Shown here: piece by piece, positions 26,220 to 35,065 of the stretch
How positions within the stretch are numbered: position 1 is the first letter of the stretch
Layout: every line of letters begins with the position of its first letter
Assembly: GCA_900199595.1 (NCBI GenBank)
Contig: FZRB01000002.1
Span: 62,001 to 126,000 of the forward strand
Direction: 5' to 3'
DNA length: 64,000 nt
DNA from: Lachnospiraceae bacterium
Lineage (GTDB): Bacteria > Bacillota > Clostridia > Lachnospirales > Lachnospiraceae
Notes under the pieces: generated by a model
What the model was told of the DNA's origin: nothing
The model's input: the letters and a program-made list of their open reading frames with translations, nothing else
Databases searched by the model: none
Made by a program: the position numbers and the translations under genes

Positions 26220-28568
26220 TTATTTATTAAATTCCAGTTCTTCCTTAGGTACCGGCTTGCTGAATAAAAATCCCTGAGCCATATCAGTTCCTATATTATG
26301 AAGAAAGTCATACTGTTCTTCAGTTTCCACTCCTTCAACAAGTGATTTAACTCCCAGATTCTTTACCATATCAATAATAGAAGTTACTATTACAGCAGTC
26401 TGAGGCTTGTCAGAAAGAGTTCTCATAAATCTCATATCAACCTTGATAACATCAAAGCTGAAGTCCTGCAGCGAATTAAGTGAAGAATAGCCGCTTCCAA
26501 AATCATCCAGCCATACTTCAAAGCCGGCAGTCTTAAGCTCATCAATCTTTTTGACCAGTTCATCCTTATCATCAACCAGTGCACTTTCAGTTATCTCTAT
26601 ATGAAGAGTCTTCTCATCAATACCATATTCTTTGACCTTATCTTTTATATAGCCGACTATATCAGTAAGCATAAAGTCAAGTCTTGAAAGATTAATGGAT
26701 ACAGGAATATCTCTTCCGGCTTTCTCTGAAAGTTCCTTCTGATCCCTGCATGCCTGATCTATAATATACCTGTCCACTATATGTATCAGTCTAGATTCTT
26801 CAAGAACCGGAATAAATTCACCTGGTGAAAGGAATCCATATATAGGATCCACCCACCTGGCAAGCGCTTCAAGTTCAAACAACTGACCATTATCGATATT
26901 TACTATAGGCTGATAATAAACTCTTAAATATCCTTTCTCAGCCGCCTCGGCAACATGGGATATTACATACTGCTGAAGTTTATTATGATTTTCCAGACTG
27001 GCTTCATAGTATACATAGTTCTTTCCAAAAGTATGCTTTATGCTGTCACATGCAAGCTTAGCCTTATCAGAAGCTATTCCTATTTCTTCGCCTTCTTCAT
27101 ATTCATATATTCCGGCCTTCAGATTCATTTCTATACTGCTAAACAAAGGTTTTACTTTGGACAATATAGTATCAAGCTTTTCCTCAACTCCATCCTTAAA
27201 GTCCAGAATAACAAAATGATCCTCAGCGAATCTCGATATCAGCCCTCTGTCAAACTCCTCCTTCAGGATGTCTGCTATATCCTTCAGAAGTGCATCTCCC
27301 TTTCTGAATCCATATGTTTCATTATAAGCTTTGAAATTACCGATATTAAAATATAAGAATATCGGTTTATCCTCCATTCTGATAACATTTCCCAGCATTT
27401 CATCAGCCCTTATACGGAAGAACTGCATATTAGTAAGTCCTGTAAGACTGTCAACACTTCCTTTATTGATATTGATTCCAATTTCTTTAAGAATATCTGT
27501 TCTTCTCTTTTCACTTCTGTCATAAGAAAATCCGACAACCGCTCCTCTTCCCTCATTTTTTGCTTCAAGAAGTCTGACCTCGGCATGTCTTATTATTTCT
27601 GATACATCATCCGGAGATATAGTTTTTCCAAATACATAGCCTACTGAAAATGATGGATGAAAGCGCATGTCCATAATGGTAACATCATTGAATCGATTTT
27701 TCAGCTCGCTGATCTTGTCAGTAAATTCCTGTCCTTTTCTGGTATTATACATAACAAGAAGCTCATCACTTTCATATCTGTAGCATATATTTTCTCCAAA
27801 TATTTCAGTAACTATATTTCCCAGATAACTTACCAGTTCCTCACCAAATCCGTGACCGTACATGTCATTGTAAAACTTAAAATAATCTATATCGATAATT
27901 CCGGCATAGATATCTTTATTCACATAGTTATCTACGTCCAGTTTAAGCGCATATCTGTTTTTTAATCCCGAGAGTTCATCATGCATGGCCTTGTACTGGG
28001 ATTTCATGTAGTTTTCAATATTGTCATATCTTTCTGCCAGAACAAAAAGATTAAGAAATATAGATCCCATAAGGAAACTGAGAGCATGAACAACATCTAT
28101 TCTGAAAATCTCCGGATTCTTGAAAATAAGTCCCATAATAAGATATATCGCCATAGAGAAAACAATATAAAGCAGATGTCTTACCGGATTATCCAGAATA
28201 AATGGCGGCAGACATATGAGAAGCAGGAAAAATGTAATCGTCAGCGAATCCGGATCCCAGTATGTACCCATAAGAATACCGAATACCATTACCGGAATCT
28301 GTATTGTATAAAGAAATAAGAGACTATTTTTAATACCATCTCTTAAAACAAAACTTCTTATAAGTGCAGCAAAAACAAAATAAAGAAGCAGTATTACACT
28401 CTGAACATATCCATTTGTTTTTGCCACAAACATATTGGAAAGAAGATTAACTGCAGCCACGATAAAGCCGACAAGAATAAATGTCTCGCTGGCGATGACA
28501 TTTCTCTTGTCAACTTCATCTTTATATTCATAATATCTTTTAGGAGTTAATCTTCTCAAGAAATTCAT
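26220..28568 (-). CDS. Membrane protein with two degenerate GGDEF domains and an intact EAL domain
   Basis: Predicted cyclic-di-GMP phosphodiesterase, 782 residues. Six or so N-terminal membrane segments (about 25-190) are followed by a first GGDEF domain (about 200-350) whose signature reads YESDEL. A second GGDEF domain (about 375-520) has signature AEDHF; neither matches active GGDEF. The EAL domain (about 535-780) keeps the key residues: ELEAL, INLSR, EITES, DDFGSGYSS, KVD and EGVETEEQ. So hydrolysis of c-di-GMP is likely and synthesis unlikely; the GGDEF units may bind GTP or mediate dimerisation. The gene begins 8 bases after the phosphoglucomutase stop, so the two may be co-transcribed. 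Confidence 0.88.
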   Translation of the reverse strand: MNFLRRLTPKRYYEYKDEVDKRNVIASETFILVGFIVAAVNLLSNMFVAKTNGYVQSVILLLYFVFAALIRSFVLRDGIKNSLLFLYTIQIPVMVFGILMGTYWDPDSLTITFFLLLICLPPFILDNPVRHLLYIVFSMAIYLIMGLIFKNPEIFRIDVVHALSFLMGSIFLNLFVLAERYDNIENYMKSQYKAMHDELSGLKNRYALKLDVDNYVNKDIYAGIIDIDYFKFYNDMYGHGFGEELVSYLGNIVTEIFGENICYRYESDELLVMYNTRKGQEFTDKISELKNRFNDVTIMDMRFHPSFSVGYVFGKTISPDDVSEIIRHAEVRLLEAKNEGRGAVVGFSYDRSEKRRTDILKEIGININKGSVDSLTGLTNMQFFRIRADEMLGNVIRMEDKPIFLYFNIGNFKAYNETYGFRKGDALLKDIADILKEEFDRGLISRFAEDHFVILDFKDGVEEKLDTILSKVKPLFSSIEMNLKAGIYEYEEGEEIGIASDKAKLACDSIKHTFGKNYVYYEASLENHNKLQQYVISHVAEAAEKGYLRVYYQPIVNIDNGQLFELEALARWVDPIYGFLSPGEFIPVLEESRLIHIVDRYIIDQACRDQKELSEKAGRDIPVSINLSRLDFMLTDIVGYIKDKVKEYGIDEKTLHIEITESALVDDKDELVKKIDELKTAGFEVWLDDFGSGYSSLNSLQDFSFDVIKVDMRFMRTLSDKPQTAVIVTSIIDMVKNLGVKSLVEGVETEEQYDFLHNIGTDMAQGFLFSKPVPKEELEFNK

Positions 28569-28576
28569 GAATAAAC

Positions 28577-30301
28577 CTACCTGTCACTAAGCATATCTTC
28601 CTTAAGCTTTTCAAGCTTTGTCTCTGAATCAGCCATATCCTCGCCCTTTACACCAAAGTAGAACTTAATCTTCGGCTCTGTTCCCGAAGGACGTACACAA
28701 CACCAAGCATTGTCTTCAAGCTCATAATAAAGAACATTTGATGATGGAAGACCTGTCGAAGTCTTCTCTCCTGTTGCGAGATCAATTCTCTCATCAGCCT
28801 TATAATCACGAGCAGCAAGAACCTTGAAGCCTCCAAGCTCCTTTGGTGGATTTGAACGGAAGTTGTCCATCTTCTTCTGTATCTCAGCAGCTCCGTCAAT
28901 ACCCTTAAGCTCGAGAGTAGCAAGGCCTTCTTTATAGAATCCATACTTAGCATAAAGATCCTGCATAGCATCACACAGAGTCTTGCCCTGTTTCTTGTAG
29001 AATGCGGCAACCTCACAGAGCATCATAACTGCAACGATGGAATCCTTATCTCTTGCATAGGTTCCTGTCAGACATCCATAAGACTCTTCAAGTCCGAATA
29101 CATAATTATTGCAGCCTGTCTGCTCAAATATCTTGATCTGCTCACCGATGTACTTGAAACCTGTAAGCACTTCTACGCAGCGTGCATTATAATTTGCTGC
29201 TATAGCCTTTGCCAGATCTGTAGTAACAATGGTTGTTACAAGAGCAGGATTCTCAGGCATAGTACCTGTAGCCTGACGTTCACTGAATATATACTCTGCT
29301 ATGAGCATACCGGACATATTTCCTGTAAAGCTCATATACTCACCTGTCTTAGTATCCTTTGCATATACACCAAGTCTGTCGGCATCCGGATCTGTAGCAA
29401 GAACTATATCTGCATCCACGTCCTTTGCAAGCTTAAGAGCAAGCTCCCATGCAGGTGCTGATTCAGGATTCGGATAAGCTACTGTTGGGAAGGAACCATC
29501 AGGAATCTTCTGCTGTGGCTCAACATAAACCTGTGTAAATCCAAGATCCTTAAGAACTCTGCGGACAGGCACATTTCCGGTACCATGCAACGGTGTGTAA
29601 ACAATCTTAATATCCTTAGCCATCTCAGGAATGATCTCAGGATGGATACTCTGTGCCTTAACCTGAGCAATATATTTATCATCAAAATCAGTTCCGATAA
29701 TATTGAAGAGACCTAATGCTCTTGCATCATCCTCATCCATAGTCTTAACATTTGCAAAATCAGTAACCTTTGCGACCTCAGCCATAATACCTGTATCATG
29801 AGGCGGTGTAACCTGAGCACCATCCTCCCAATATACCTTATAGCCATTATATTCACGAGGATTATGACTTGCCGTTACAACGATACCTGCTATACATCCA
29901 AAGCTTCTTACTGCGAAGGAAAGCTCCGGTGTAGGACGAAGAGATTCAAAAAGATAAGTCTTAATTCCATTAGCATTAAGACATCTTGCTGCCTCACGTG
30001 CAAACTCAGGTGACATGATACGTGAATCATGAGCTATAGCAACACCCTTTTCCTGACCATCATGTGCTACTATATAATTTGCAAGTCCCTGCGTAGCCTG
30101 ACGAACAGTATATATATTCATACGGTTAGTACCCGCTCCTCTGACACCTCTCAGACCTCCGGTACCAAACTCCAGACTTCTGTAAAATCTGTCCTCTATC
30201 TCCTTTGTATCATCCTTAATTGCCTCAAGCTCAGCCCTTGTTTCCTCATCAAAATATGGATCCTCAAGCCACTTCTTATAAGCTTCCATAAAATCACTCA
30301 T
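28577..30301 (-). CDS. pgcA: Phosphoglucomutase / phosphomannomutase
   Basis: Interconverts glucose 1-phosphate and glucose 6-phosphate (possibly mannose phosphates). The 574-residue protein has the phosphoserine loop TASHNPREYNG, metal-binding DPDADRLG, sugar-binding GLEESYG, and phosphate-binding RPSGTEPK near the C-terminus. Length and motifs match the PgcA type of Firmicutes. GGAGG precedes the start. It supplies UDP-glucose precursors and links to the glycan enzymes elsewhere in the window (malQ, glmM). Confidence 0.93.
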   Translation of the reverse strand: MSDFMEAYKKWLEDPYFDEETRAELEAIKDDTKEIEDRFYRSLEFGTGGLRGVRGAGTNRMNIYTVRQATQGLANYIVAHDGQEKGVAIAHDSRIMSPEFAREAARCLNANGIKTYLFESLRPTPELSFAVRSFGCIAGIVVTASHNPREYNGYKVYWEDGAQVTPPHDTGIMAEVAKVTDFANVKTMDEDDARALGLFNIIGTDFDDKYIAQVKAQSIHPEIIPEMAKDIKIVYTPLHGTGNVPVRRVLKDLGFTQVYVEPQQKIPDGSFPTVAYPNPESAPAWELALKLAKDVDADIVLATDPDADRLGVYAKDTKTGEYMSFTGNMSGMLIAEYIFSERQATGTMPENPALVTTIVTTDLAKAIAANYNARCVEVLTGFKYIGEQIKIFEQTGCNNYVFGLEESYGCLTGTYARDKDSIVAVMMLCEVAAFYKKQGKTLCDAMQDLYAKYGFYKEGLATLELKGIDGAAEIQKKMDNFRSNPPKELGGFKVLAARDYKADERIDLATGEKTSTGLPSSNVLYYELEDNAWCCVRPSGTEPKIKFYFGVKGEDMADSETKLEKLKEDMLSDR

Positions 30302-30449
30302 TGGTCTTAACCTCCCTTATATCATACATTTTTTGAAGCCTTTAAACCTCTTTTTCTCTATTCTCCATAGATATGTGTATTGTACCATTTTTAAGGCTTT
30401 AATGCCACAAGATATTACCTTAAAATGTAATGATTTTATTTCATGTTTT

Positions 30450-30478
30450 TTGACATGCAGATTAATATCTGATATCAT
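30450..30478 (+). promoter_or_regulatory. Promoter of murG
   Basis: TTGACA (30450-30455) and TATCAT (30473-30478) are separated by 17 bp. Transcription would start near 30485, at the left edge of the structured element, giving a leader of about 185 bases. Confidence 0.7.
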
Positions 30479-30648
30479 GACATAAGTGTCAAAAGTCAAA
30501 ATGCGTTCCCGCTTGCGGGGAAAGCATTTTGACTTTATGACACGCTGAAACATTCGGAAATAGCAATTTTCGTAGAAAATTAGCGGTTTCCGAATGTTTC
30601 TAGGATTGCGAGAGTTTTCGAAGAAAACGGAGCAATCCGTATGTCATG
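30476..30648. repeat. Cloverleaf-like palindromic element in the murG leader
   Basis: Ends CATGACATA and TATGTCATG form an outer stem enclosing three nested hairpins. Arm 1 pairs GTGTC (30486-30490) with GACAC (30539-30543) and has AAAATGC/GCATTTT and GC-rich pairs inside. Arm 2 pairs GAAACATTCGGAAA (30547-30560) with its partner ending at 30600. Arm 3 pairs GGATTGC (30603-30609) with GCAATCC (30632-30638) around GTTTTC/GAAAAC. TTTTTT follows the outer stem, then the murG SD. It fills most of the gap between pgcA and murG; no coding region is seen in 30302-30670. Confidence 0.75.
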
Positions 30649-30670
30649 TTTTTTACCAGGAGAAAACATT

Positions 30671-31738
30671 ATGAAAAGAATCATACTTACCGGCGGAGGA
30701 ACTGCCGGACATGTCACACCCAATATAGCCCTTATACCAACCTTAAAGGAGATGGGATACGAGATCAGCTATATTGGAACATATAATGGAATTGAGAAAG
30801 AACTTATAGAAGAAATAGGAATCCCCTATTACGGAATATCCTCCGGAAAACTAAGAAGATACTTTGATCTGCAGAACTTTACCGACCCATTCAGAGTTAT
30901 AAAGGGTTACGGTGAGGCAAAAAAGCTGATGAAAAAGCTGAAGCCCGATGTGGTTTTTTCCAAAGGTGGATTTGTTACCGTACCTGTAGTACTTGCTGCA
31001 GCCGGCAGGAAAATACCGGTAGTAATACACGAGTCCGATATGACCCCCGGTCTCGCTAACAAGATTGCTCTTCCAAAGGCCACAAAAATATGCTGTAACT
31101 TTCCTGAGACAAAAGCCATGTTTGAGGGACGTGCAACCGTCACTGGAACTCCGATACGTGCTGAGCTTTTTAAAGGAAAGCCTGAAAGAGCCTATAAAAT
31201 GTGTGGGTTCAAGGATGAAAAACCATGTATGCTGGTAGTCGGCGGAAGCACAGGATCCGCGCGAATCAACGAAGCTATACGCAGTTCACTGGACACACTT
31301 CTTAAAACCTATAATATTATTCACATATGTGGAAAAGAAAAGACTGATAAAGATAAAGAAGGTATACAGGGTTACGCTCAGTTTGAATACATAGGTCCGG
31401 AGCTTCCGGATGTATTCGCCCTTGCTGATATAGTCATATCACGTGCCGGTGCTAATGCCATTTGCGAACTTCTGGCACTTAAGAAACCGAACATCCTTAT
31501 CCCTCTCTCAAAAGCTGCCAGCCGTGGAGATCAGATACTTAATGCAAAATCCTTTAAGAAAAGCGGTTACAGCTATGTGATTGAAGAAGAGGATCTTACA
31601 GATGAATCACTTCTTAAGGCTGTGGCATATGTATCAGAAAACAAAGAAAAATATCTTGACGCCATGAAAAACAGCGATGGCGGAAATGCCATTGAAACAA
31701 TAACCGGAATCCTGGATTCACTGGTACAAAAAAAATAG
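30671..31738 (+). CDS. murG: UDP-GlcNAc:undecaprenyl-pyrophosphoryl-MurNAc-pentapeptide GlcNAc transferase
   Basis: Adds GlcNAc to lipid I to make lipid II at the inner face of the membrane. The 355-residue protein has the GT28 N-terminal loop [32 protein letters not shown], and the UDP-GlcNAc-binding [23 protein letters not shown]. The start at 30671 has AGGAGAA upstream; a start ten codons earlier is less likely. It is not in a dcw cluster. An insertion element follows immediately: its target duplication starts at the last base of the stop codon, so the protein is intact but its terminator is split. Confidence 0.95.
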   Translation: MKRIILTGGGTAGHVTPNIALIPTLKEMGYEISYIGTYNGIEKELIEEIGIPYYGISSGKLRRYFDLQNFTDPFRVIKGYGEAKKLMKKLKPDVVFSKGGFVTVPVVLAAAGRKIPVVIHESDMTPGLANKIALPKATKICCNFPETKAMFEGRATVTGTPIRAELFKGKPERAYKMCGFKDEKPCMLVVGGSTGSARINEAIRSSLDTLLKTYNIIHICGKEKTDKDKEGIQGYAQFEYIGPELPDVFALADIVISRAGANAICELLALKKPNILIPLSKAASRGDQILNAKSFKKSGYSYVIEEEDLTDESLLKAVAYVSENKEKYLDAMKNSDGGNAIETITGILDSLVQKK

Positions 31739-31747
31739 CCCTGACGG
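31738..31747. repeat. Target-site duplication, left copy
   Basis: GCCCTGACGG, identical to 33462-33471, flanks the insertion element. The sequence belongs to the stem and loop of the original murG terminator. Confidence 0.93.
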
Positions 31748-31777
31748 CAATGTCATTAAGTTAAGACGACAAAAAAT

Positions 31778-31836
31778 AAGAAGAAACCGAATTACCTTCA
31801 TAATAAAGGAGTAAATTCCGGTTTCTTTTTATTTTG
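31778..31836. terminator. Hairpin inside the left end of the insertion sequence
   Basis: GAAACCGAATT pairs with AATTCCGGTTTC across an AT-rich internal part, flanked by A-rich and T-rich runs. It could end transcription of both the transposase gene and murG. Confidence 0.7.
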
Positions 31837-31955
31837 CGCGTATATTTCTTTTGTTGATTCTTAAAAACAGTTTAATTAGTATTCATTTCAGTTTTATAAT
31901 CACGCGAAAAAGACAGATTGCATATCTGTCAAAAAAAGTGTATATTTTTCTTTAA

Positions 31956-33263
31956 TTAAGCTACTCTGTAAAGGAAGCTTACTGCAGACTGAGTTTTGAC
32001 TTTGCGAGGGTCTTTTCGATTAGGTCTAATTGGTAGTGTGTACTTTTCGATTAGTTTGATTACATCAGGTGGACTTATATCCCTCTTTTGTCGTAGGTAT
32101 TCTCGACAAATATAGATGGCAATAGTAAAGTTCACCTGTTTTGTTTTGTCTTTATCTGCCATCCGTCTCATTACATGAGTGGTTATCAATTCACAGTAGT
32201 TATACAAAAGGAGTCTTGCATATATTTCCTGCTTTATGTAATCTGCTTTTCTAGCATGGAAACAGGTGAGTCCAATGGCATATTTGATTTCCCTAAATGA
32301 TGTCTCAATCCCCCATCTCATCCCATATATCTCTTTTAGGTTTTCTATAGATATTTGGTATCTATCAAGATTAGTAACAACTACTTCATATTTATCTTCG
32401 CCAATGGGGAATCTTGCTATCCTAAATGATAAGGTATAGGTTCCTTCACTTCGCGGAGGCAGAAAATCAAACATCTGATTCTGAGGCATCCATCTGTATC
32501 CAGCAGCTTTATTTGACTTTGTATTTTTCCTGGTAAATGTTATTGATACGTCAGTATCGAATACATCTCTTTTAGGTAAATCTAATTTTGATGCGATGCC
32601 ATTACTGTGAATGTCTTTTACACGAATAACAAACTTCCAGTTATTCTGGATAGCATGAGCTATGATGTTATAGTTTTCATATCCTCTATCAGCAATAAGA
32701 ATAGCATTTGTAAGGTGCGATCTTTCCATCATTCTTATACAGGCGCGATATTCATGATACCCGGAAGCTGTCTGAATAACAGCATCCAGATAAACCCGGT
32801 TCAAAACATCATAAAAGGCATTAAGATGGAGATAGTTTGCTGTTTCTACAAACTGATTGCATTTCCATGAAGTTTCAGCGTCGTTGGGATTGTTTGCAAT
32901 GCAAAGATCAGAACCATCACAGGCTATAAGCTTATAACCATGGTAAAGATTAGTATGATTAACATTTTCCTCTGTGAAAGATTTAAAAAGGTACTCAAAA
33001 GCATCTGGCAAAACCTTAGACCGTTGCTGTGTGTAAGCAGAAACAGTAGGAGTATTTATTTTAAAATCAAAATACTCTAATAGCTCCTTACACATAGTAC
33101 AACCACCTGAATTTAGTGTTATCCCAACAAATGTCTTGAAATCAATCTTCCGATTTCTAGAAAAATCCACTTCTGGATTTCTAAGAAACAAACTAGGATT
33201 ATCAGATAGCTCCGAAATAATGTTCTGTAATGAAACGGTTATGTCTTGGATATATTTACTCAT
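31956..33263 (-). CDS. IS4-family transposase
   Basis: DDE transposase of 435 residues. First catalytic Asp is in ACDGSDL, second in ADRGYE, and the third part carries the IS4 signature YGMRWGIETSFREIK (Y-2-R-3-E-6-K). The frame is intact. AGGAGG stands eight bases before the start at 33263; an upstream in-frame start lacks an SD. A long GC-rich hairpin precedes the gene in its leader. The gene lies opposite to murG and is bounded by the element's inverted repeats. Confidence 0.95.
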   Translation of the reverse strand: MSKYIQDITVSLQNIISELSDNPSLFLRNPEVDFSRNRKIDFKTFVGITLNSGGCTMCKELLEYFDFKINTPTVSAYTQQRSKVLPDAFEYLFKSFTEENVNHTNLYHGYKLIACDGSDLCIANNPNDAETSWKCNQFVETANYLHLNAFYDVLNRVYLDAVIQTASGYHEYRACIRMMERSHLTNAILIADRGYENYNIIAHAIQNNWKFVIRVKDIHSNGIASKLDLPKRDVFDTDVSITFTRKNTKSNKAAGYRWMPQNQMFDFLPPRSEGTYTLSFRIARFPIGEDKYEVVVTNLDRYQISIENLKEIYGMRWGIETSFREIKYAIGLTCFHARKADYIKQEIYARLLLYNYCELITTHVMRRMADKDKTKQVNFTIAIYICREYLRQKRDISPPDVIKLIEKYTLPIRPNRKDPRKVKTQSAVSFLYRVA

Positions 33264-33302
33264 GTGATTCCTCCTTGTAATCAAAATTTTCTTAATTACA
33301 AG

Positions 33303-33350
33303 GGCCGCTTTCGCTACTGCTTAAAAAACAAATCAATAGCGAAAGCGGCC
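33303..33350 (-). promoter_or_regulatory. Leader hairpin of the transposase gene
   Basis: GGCCGCTTTCGCTA and TAGCGAAAGCGGCC form a perfect 14-bp stem 40 bases upstream of the transposase start. Such hairpins in IS leaders are known to limit translation from transcripts that enter from outside; that role is inferred here. Confidence 0.7.
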
Positions 33351-33401
33351 GCACATTTTGGGGGATATGTCAACACTTTTTTCGAATTATTACAGAAAAA
33401 A

Positions 33402-33437
33402 AGACCTCTATACTTTTTTAGTATAGAGATCTTTTTA
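33402..33437 (+). terminator. Hairpin inside the right end of the insertion sequence
   Basis: CTCTATACT and AGTATAGAG pair around TTTTTT and are followed by CTTTTT. It would stop plus-strand transcription leaving the element. Confidence 0.7.
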
Positions 33438-33461
33438 ATTAAGCTTAACTTAATGACATTG

Positions 33462-33471
33462 GCCCTGACGG
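33462..33471. repeat. Target-site duplication, right copy
   Basis: GCCCTGACGG, directly after the right inverted repeat and identical to 31738-31747. Followed by GCTATTTTTT, the remainder of the original terminator. Confidence 0.93.
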
Positions 33472-33482
33472 GCTATTTTTTA

Positions 33483-34025
33483 TTATTTTGCAAGCACGTT
33501 GAGTGCAGCCTGATAATAAGATGACTTGTCTGTGCTCTTATAAACTGTCTCATTTACATGAACTTCAGCAGGTGCTGCAGTCTTTCCAGCCTCAAGAACC
33601 TTATCTGATATCTTAATCTCATTACCCTGCTTTGTAACGTGGAATACAAGCTGAACATGGGCATTGGTAAAGGTTACCATACCTGTATCATTTGTTTCAT
33701 TCTCCATGCTGACTGTACATTTATAACCATCAGCGTAAACATCATATGAACCATTTCCCGCATCATCTACAGAAATCTTCTTGATTGTCCATGCCGGATG
33801 CTCTGTCTTTTTAAGCATAGCACTCTCAAATGTTACGCCCTTGTTCTTAGGAATTGTTGCAGCCTTTACTGCTCCTGTAACTACAGCATAGTTATCATCG
33901 GTCATATCCTGAAGCTTTTCGGTTATTGGATTCTTAACCTGTCCCGGAAGAAGGTAATATCCACCAACCAGTATACCGGCGATAATAATAATACCAAGAA
34001 CTATTCTACCAATTTTGTTGCCCAT
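33483..34025 (-). CDS. Small membrane-anchored protein of unknown function
   Basis: A 180-residue protein with one N-terminal membrane helix (about 7-26) and a beta-rich extracytoplasmic part (about 60-150). The family was not recognised. No cysteines for lipidation and no catalytic motif were seen. AAGGAGTGA precedes the start. It follows an HD-domain gene by 31 bases in the same direction, so the two may be co-transcribed. Its original bidirectional terminator, shared with murG, is split by the insertion sequence; a short GCCC/GGGC hairpin remains without its T-run on this strand. Confidence 0.7.
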   Translation of the reverse strand: MGNKIGRIVLGIIIIAGILVGGYYLLPGQVKNPITEKLQDMTDDNYAVVTGAVKAATIPKNKGVTFESAMLKKTEHPAWTIKKISVDDAGNGSYDVYADGYKCTVSMENETNDTGMVTFTNAHVQLVFHVTKQGNEIKISDKVLEAGKTAAPAEVHVNETVYKSTDKSSYYQAALNVLAK

Positions 34026-34056
34026 AATAATTCACTCCTTTTGTAAATATGGATAG

Positions 34057-34647
34057 TTAGAACAATTCACGTTCTAACTGATATATATATCCCTCAACAA
34101 GCTGAAGACGCTTAACAAACTCGTTTCTTCCTGTATCTGTCTTGCACCAGCTGATCTTCGGTTTGTTATTTCTGTAATATTCCTTGATACGATAATAAGT
34201 TCTCTTATAGCTTGCCTGGTCCTCAAGACCGGCTGCCATACAGTCACTCATTATCCCAACAGCTCCTACCTCATCGAGAAGATCTGCATCCATAACTATG
34301 CGACACTCAAGCGAGAGATCTTTATCAGTTTCCTTATCCTCATGAACCATGATGATCTCTCCGACCTTAACGATCATTTCCGGATCAACACCTATGCTGT
34401 CCAGATACTCTACTGCTATTTCTGCACTGACTTCATTATGCGGTCTTCCTTCTTCCCAACCAACATCATGAAGCAAAGCAGCAAGCACGATGACATCCAA
34501 ATCACCGCCGAGCTTTGCCTGAAGACGAATAGCCCAGCGATATACACGCATCGTATGATCATAGCTGTTCCTAAAAGGATAAGAATCTTTTCCGCTATTT
34601 TCAGAAGCTGTTTTCTTTACAAATTCTATTACTTCTGAGTAATCCAT
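34057..34647 (-). CDS. HD-domain phosphohydrolase
   Basis: A 196-residue cytoplasmic metal-dependent phosphohydrolase. The HD motif residues are visible: H31 (YDHTMRV), H60-D61 (LLHDVGW) and D120 (VMDADLLDE). This class includes nucleotidases and nucleotide-second-messenger hydrolases, and the substrate cannot be read from sequence. AGGGG precedes the start. It lies between the SRP RNA gene and the small membrane protein. Confidence 0.85.
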   Translation of the reverse strand: MDYSEVIEFVKKTASENSGKDSYPFRNSYDHTMRVYRWAIRLQAKLGGDLDVIVLAALLHDVGWEEGRPHNEVSAEIAVEYLDSIGVDPEMIVKVGEIIMVHEDKETDKDLSLECRIVMDADLLDEVGAVGIMSDCMAAGLEDQASYKRTYYRIKEYYRNNKPKISWCKTDTGRNEFVKRLQLVEGYIYQLERELF

Positions 34648-34737
34648 TCTTTACTAACCCCTAACATAGTAATAAAAATCCAATCCCCTACATAATACCA
34701 CTTTAAGTAAAATAATGCTACTAAAAATTATTATAAA

Positions 34738-35000
34738 CCGCGCGGCTGACTTTGCAAAGTTTACACGAACGTTACCCTGGCAGTTAACTCGCTCCAGGCT
34801 GCCTCGCGGCGCACAGAATGACCTGCTTAGTGCTGCTTTGTTCCCAACCTGACACGGTTCACAGGGTTCTGTCGCGCAAGACCTGAATCTTCAACATCAC
34901 TTACCAGGGGCAGACCTCGCATAACCAGTTCGAGGTCAGCCATCACCCCTGCTGTAGCGGATTGCAGGTACAGGGCACCGCTATCTCCCCGGCTGCGCGG
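34738..35000 (-). ncRNA. ffs: Signal recognition particle RNA, large Gram-positive type
   Basis: About 263 nt, RNA of the particle that targets nascent membrane and secreted proteins. The 5' end CCGCGCAGCCGGGGAG pairs with the 3' end GTCAGCCGCGCGG, and an Alu-like 5' region contains AGCGGTGCCCTGTA. The Ffh-binding arm reads GTGTCAGGTTGGGAAC followed by AAAGCAGCAC. The usual CC-GGAA-GG hairpin tip appears as TTG-GGAA-CAA, so the GGAA tetraloop is kept on a changed but still paired stem. Coordinates are from the terminal helix and may be off by a few bases. An open frame over this gene is not a protein. Confidence 0.93.
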
Positions 35001-35018
35001 AAATTTTATAACTATACA

Positions 35019-35047
35019 AGTATACATAATATTGCATTTACAGTCAA
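35019..35047 (-). promoter_or_regulatory. Promoter of the SRP RNA gene
   Basis: On the minus strand TTGACT (35047-35042) and TATACT (35024-35019) are separated by 17 bp, about 19 bases upstream of the RNA's 5' helix. Confidence 0.8.
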
Positions 35048-35065
35048 GAGCCAACCGGGACTTTA

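Larger units (their letters stand above)
31748..33461. mobile_element. Complete IS4-family insertion sequence
   Basis: A 1714-bp element with perfect 18-bp terminal inverted repeats (CAATGTCATTAAGTTAAG at 31748-31765 and its complement at 33444-33461), a single transposase gene, and a 10-bp target duplication. It is inserted in the hairpin that originally separated murG from the convergent gene at 33483; removing one duplication restores AATAGCCC-TGAC-GGGCTATT with flanking A and T runs. Inside, a hairpin follows the transposase gene (31778-31836) and another with a T-run lies near the right end (33402-33437). Perfect ends and an intact transposase suggest recent insertion. Confidence 0.93.

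Noticed and set aside
34827-35054. Open frame on the minus strand
   Set aside because: It lies over the SRP RNA gene, whose paired ends and conserved arm are clear.
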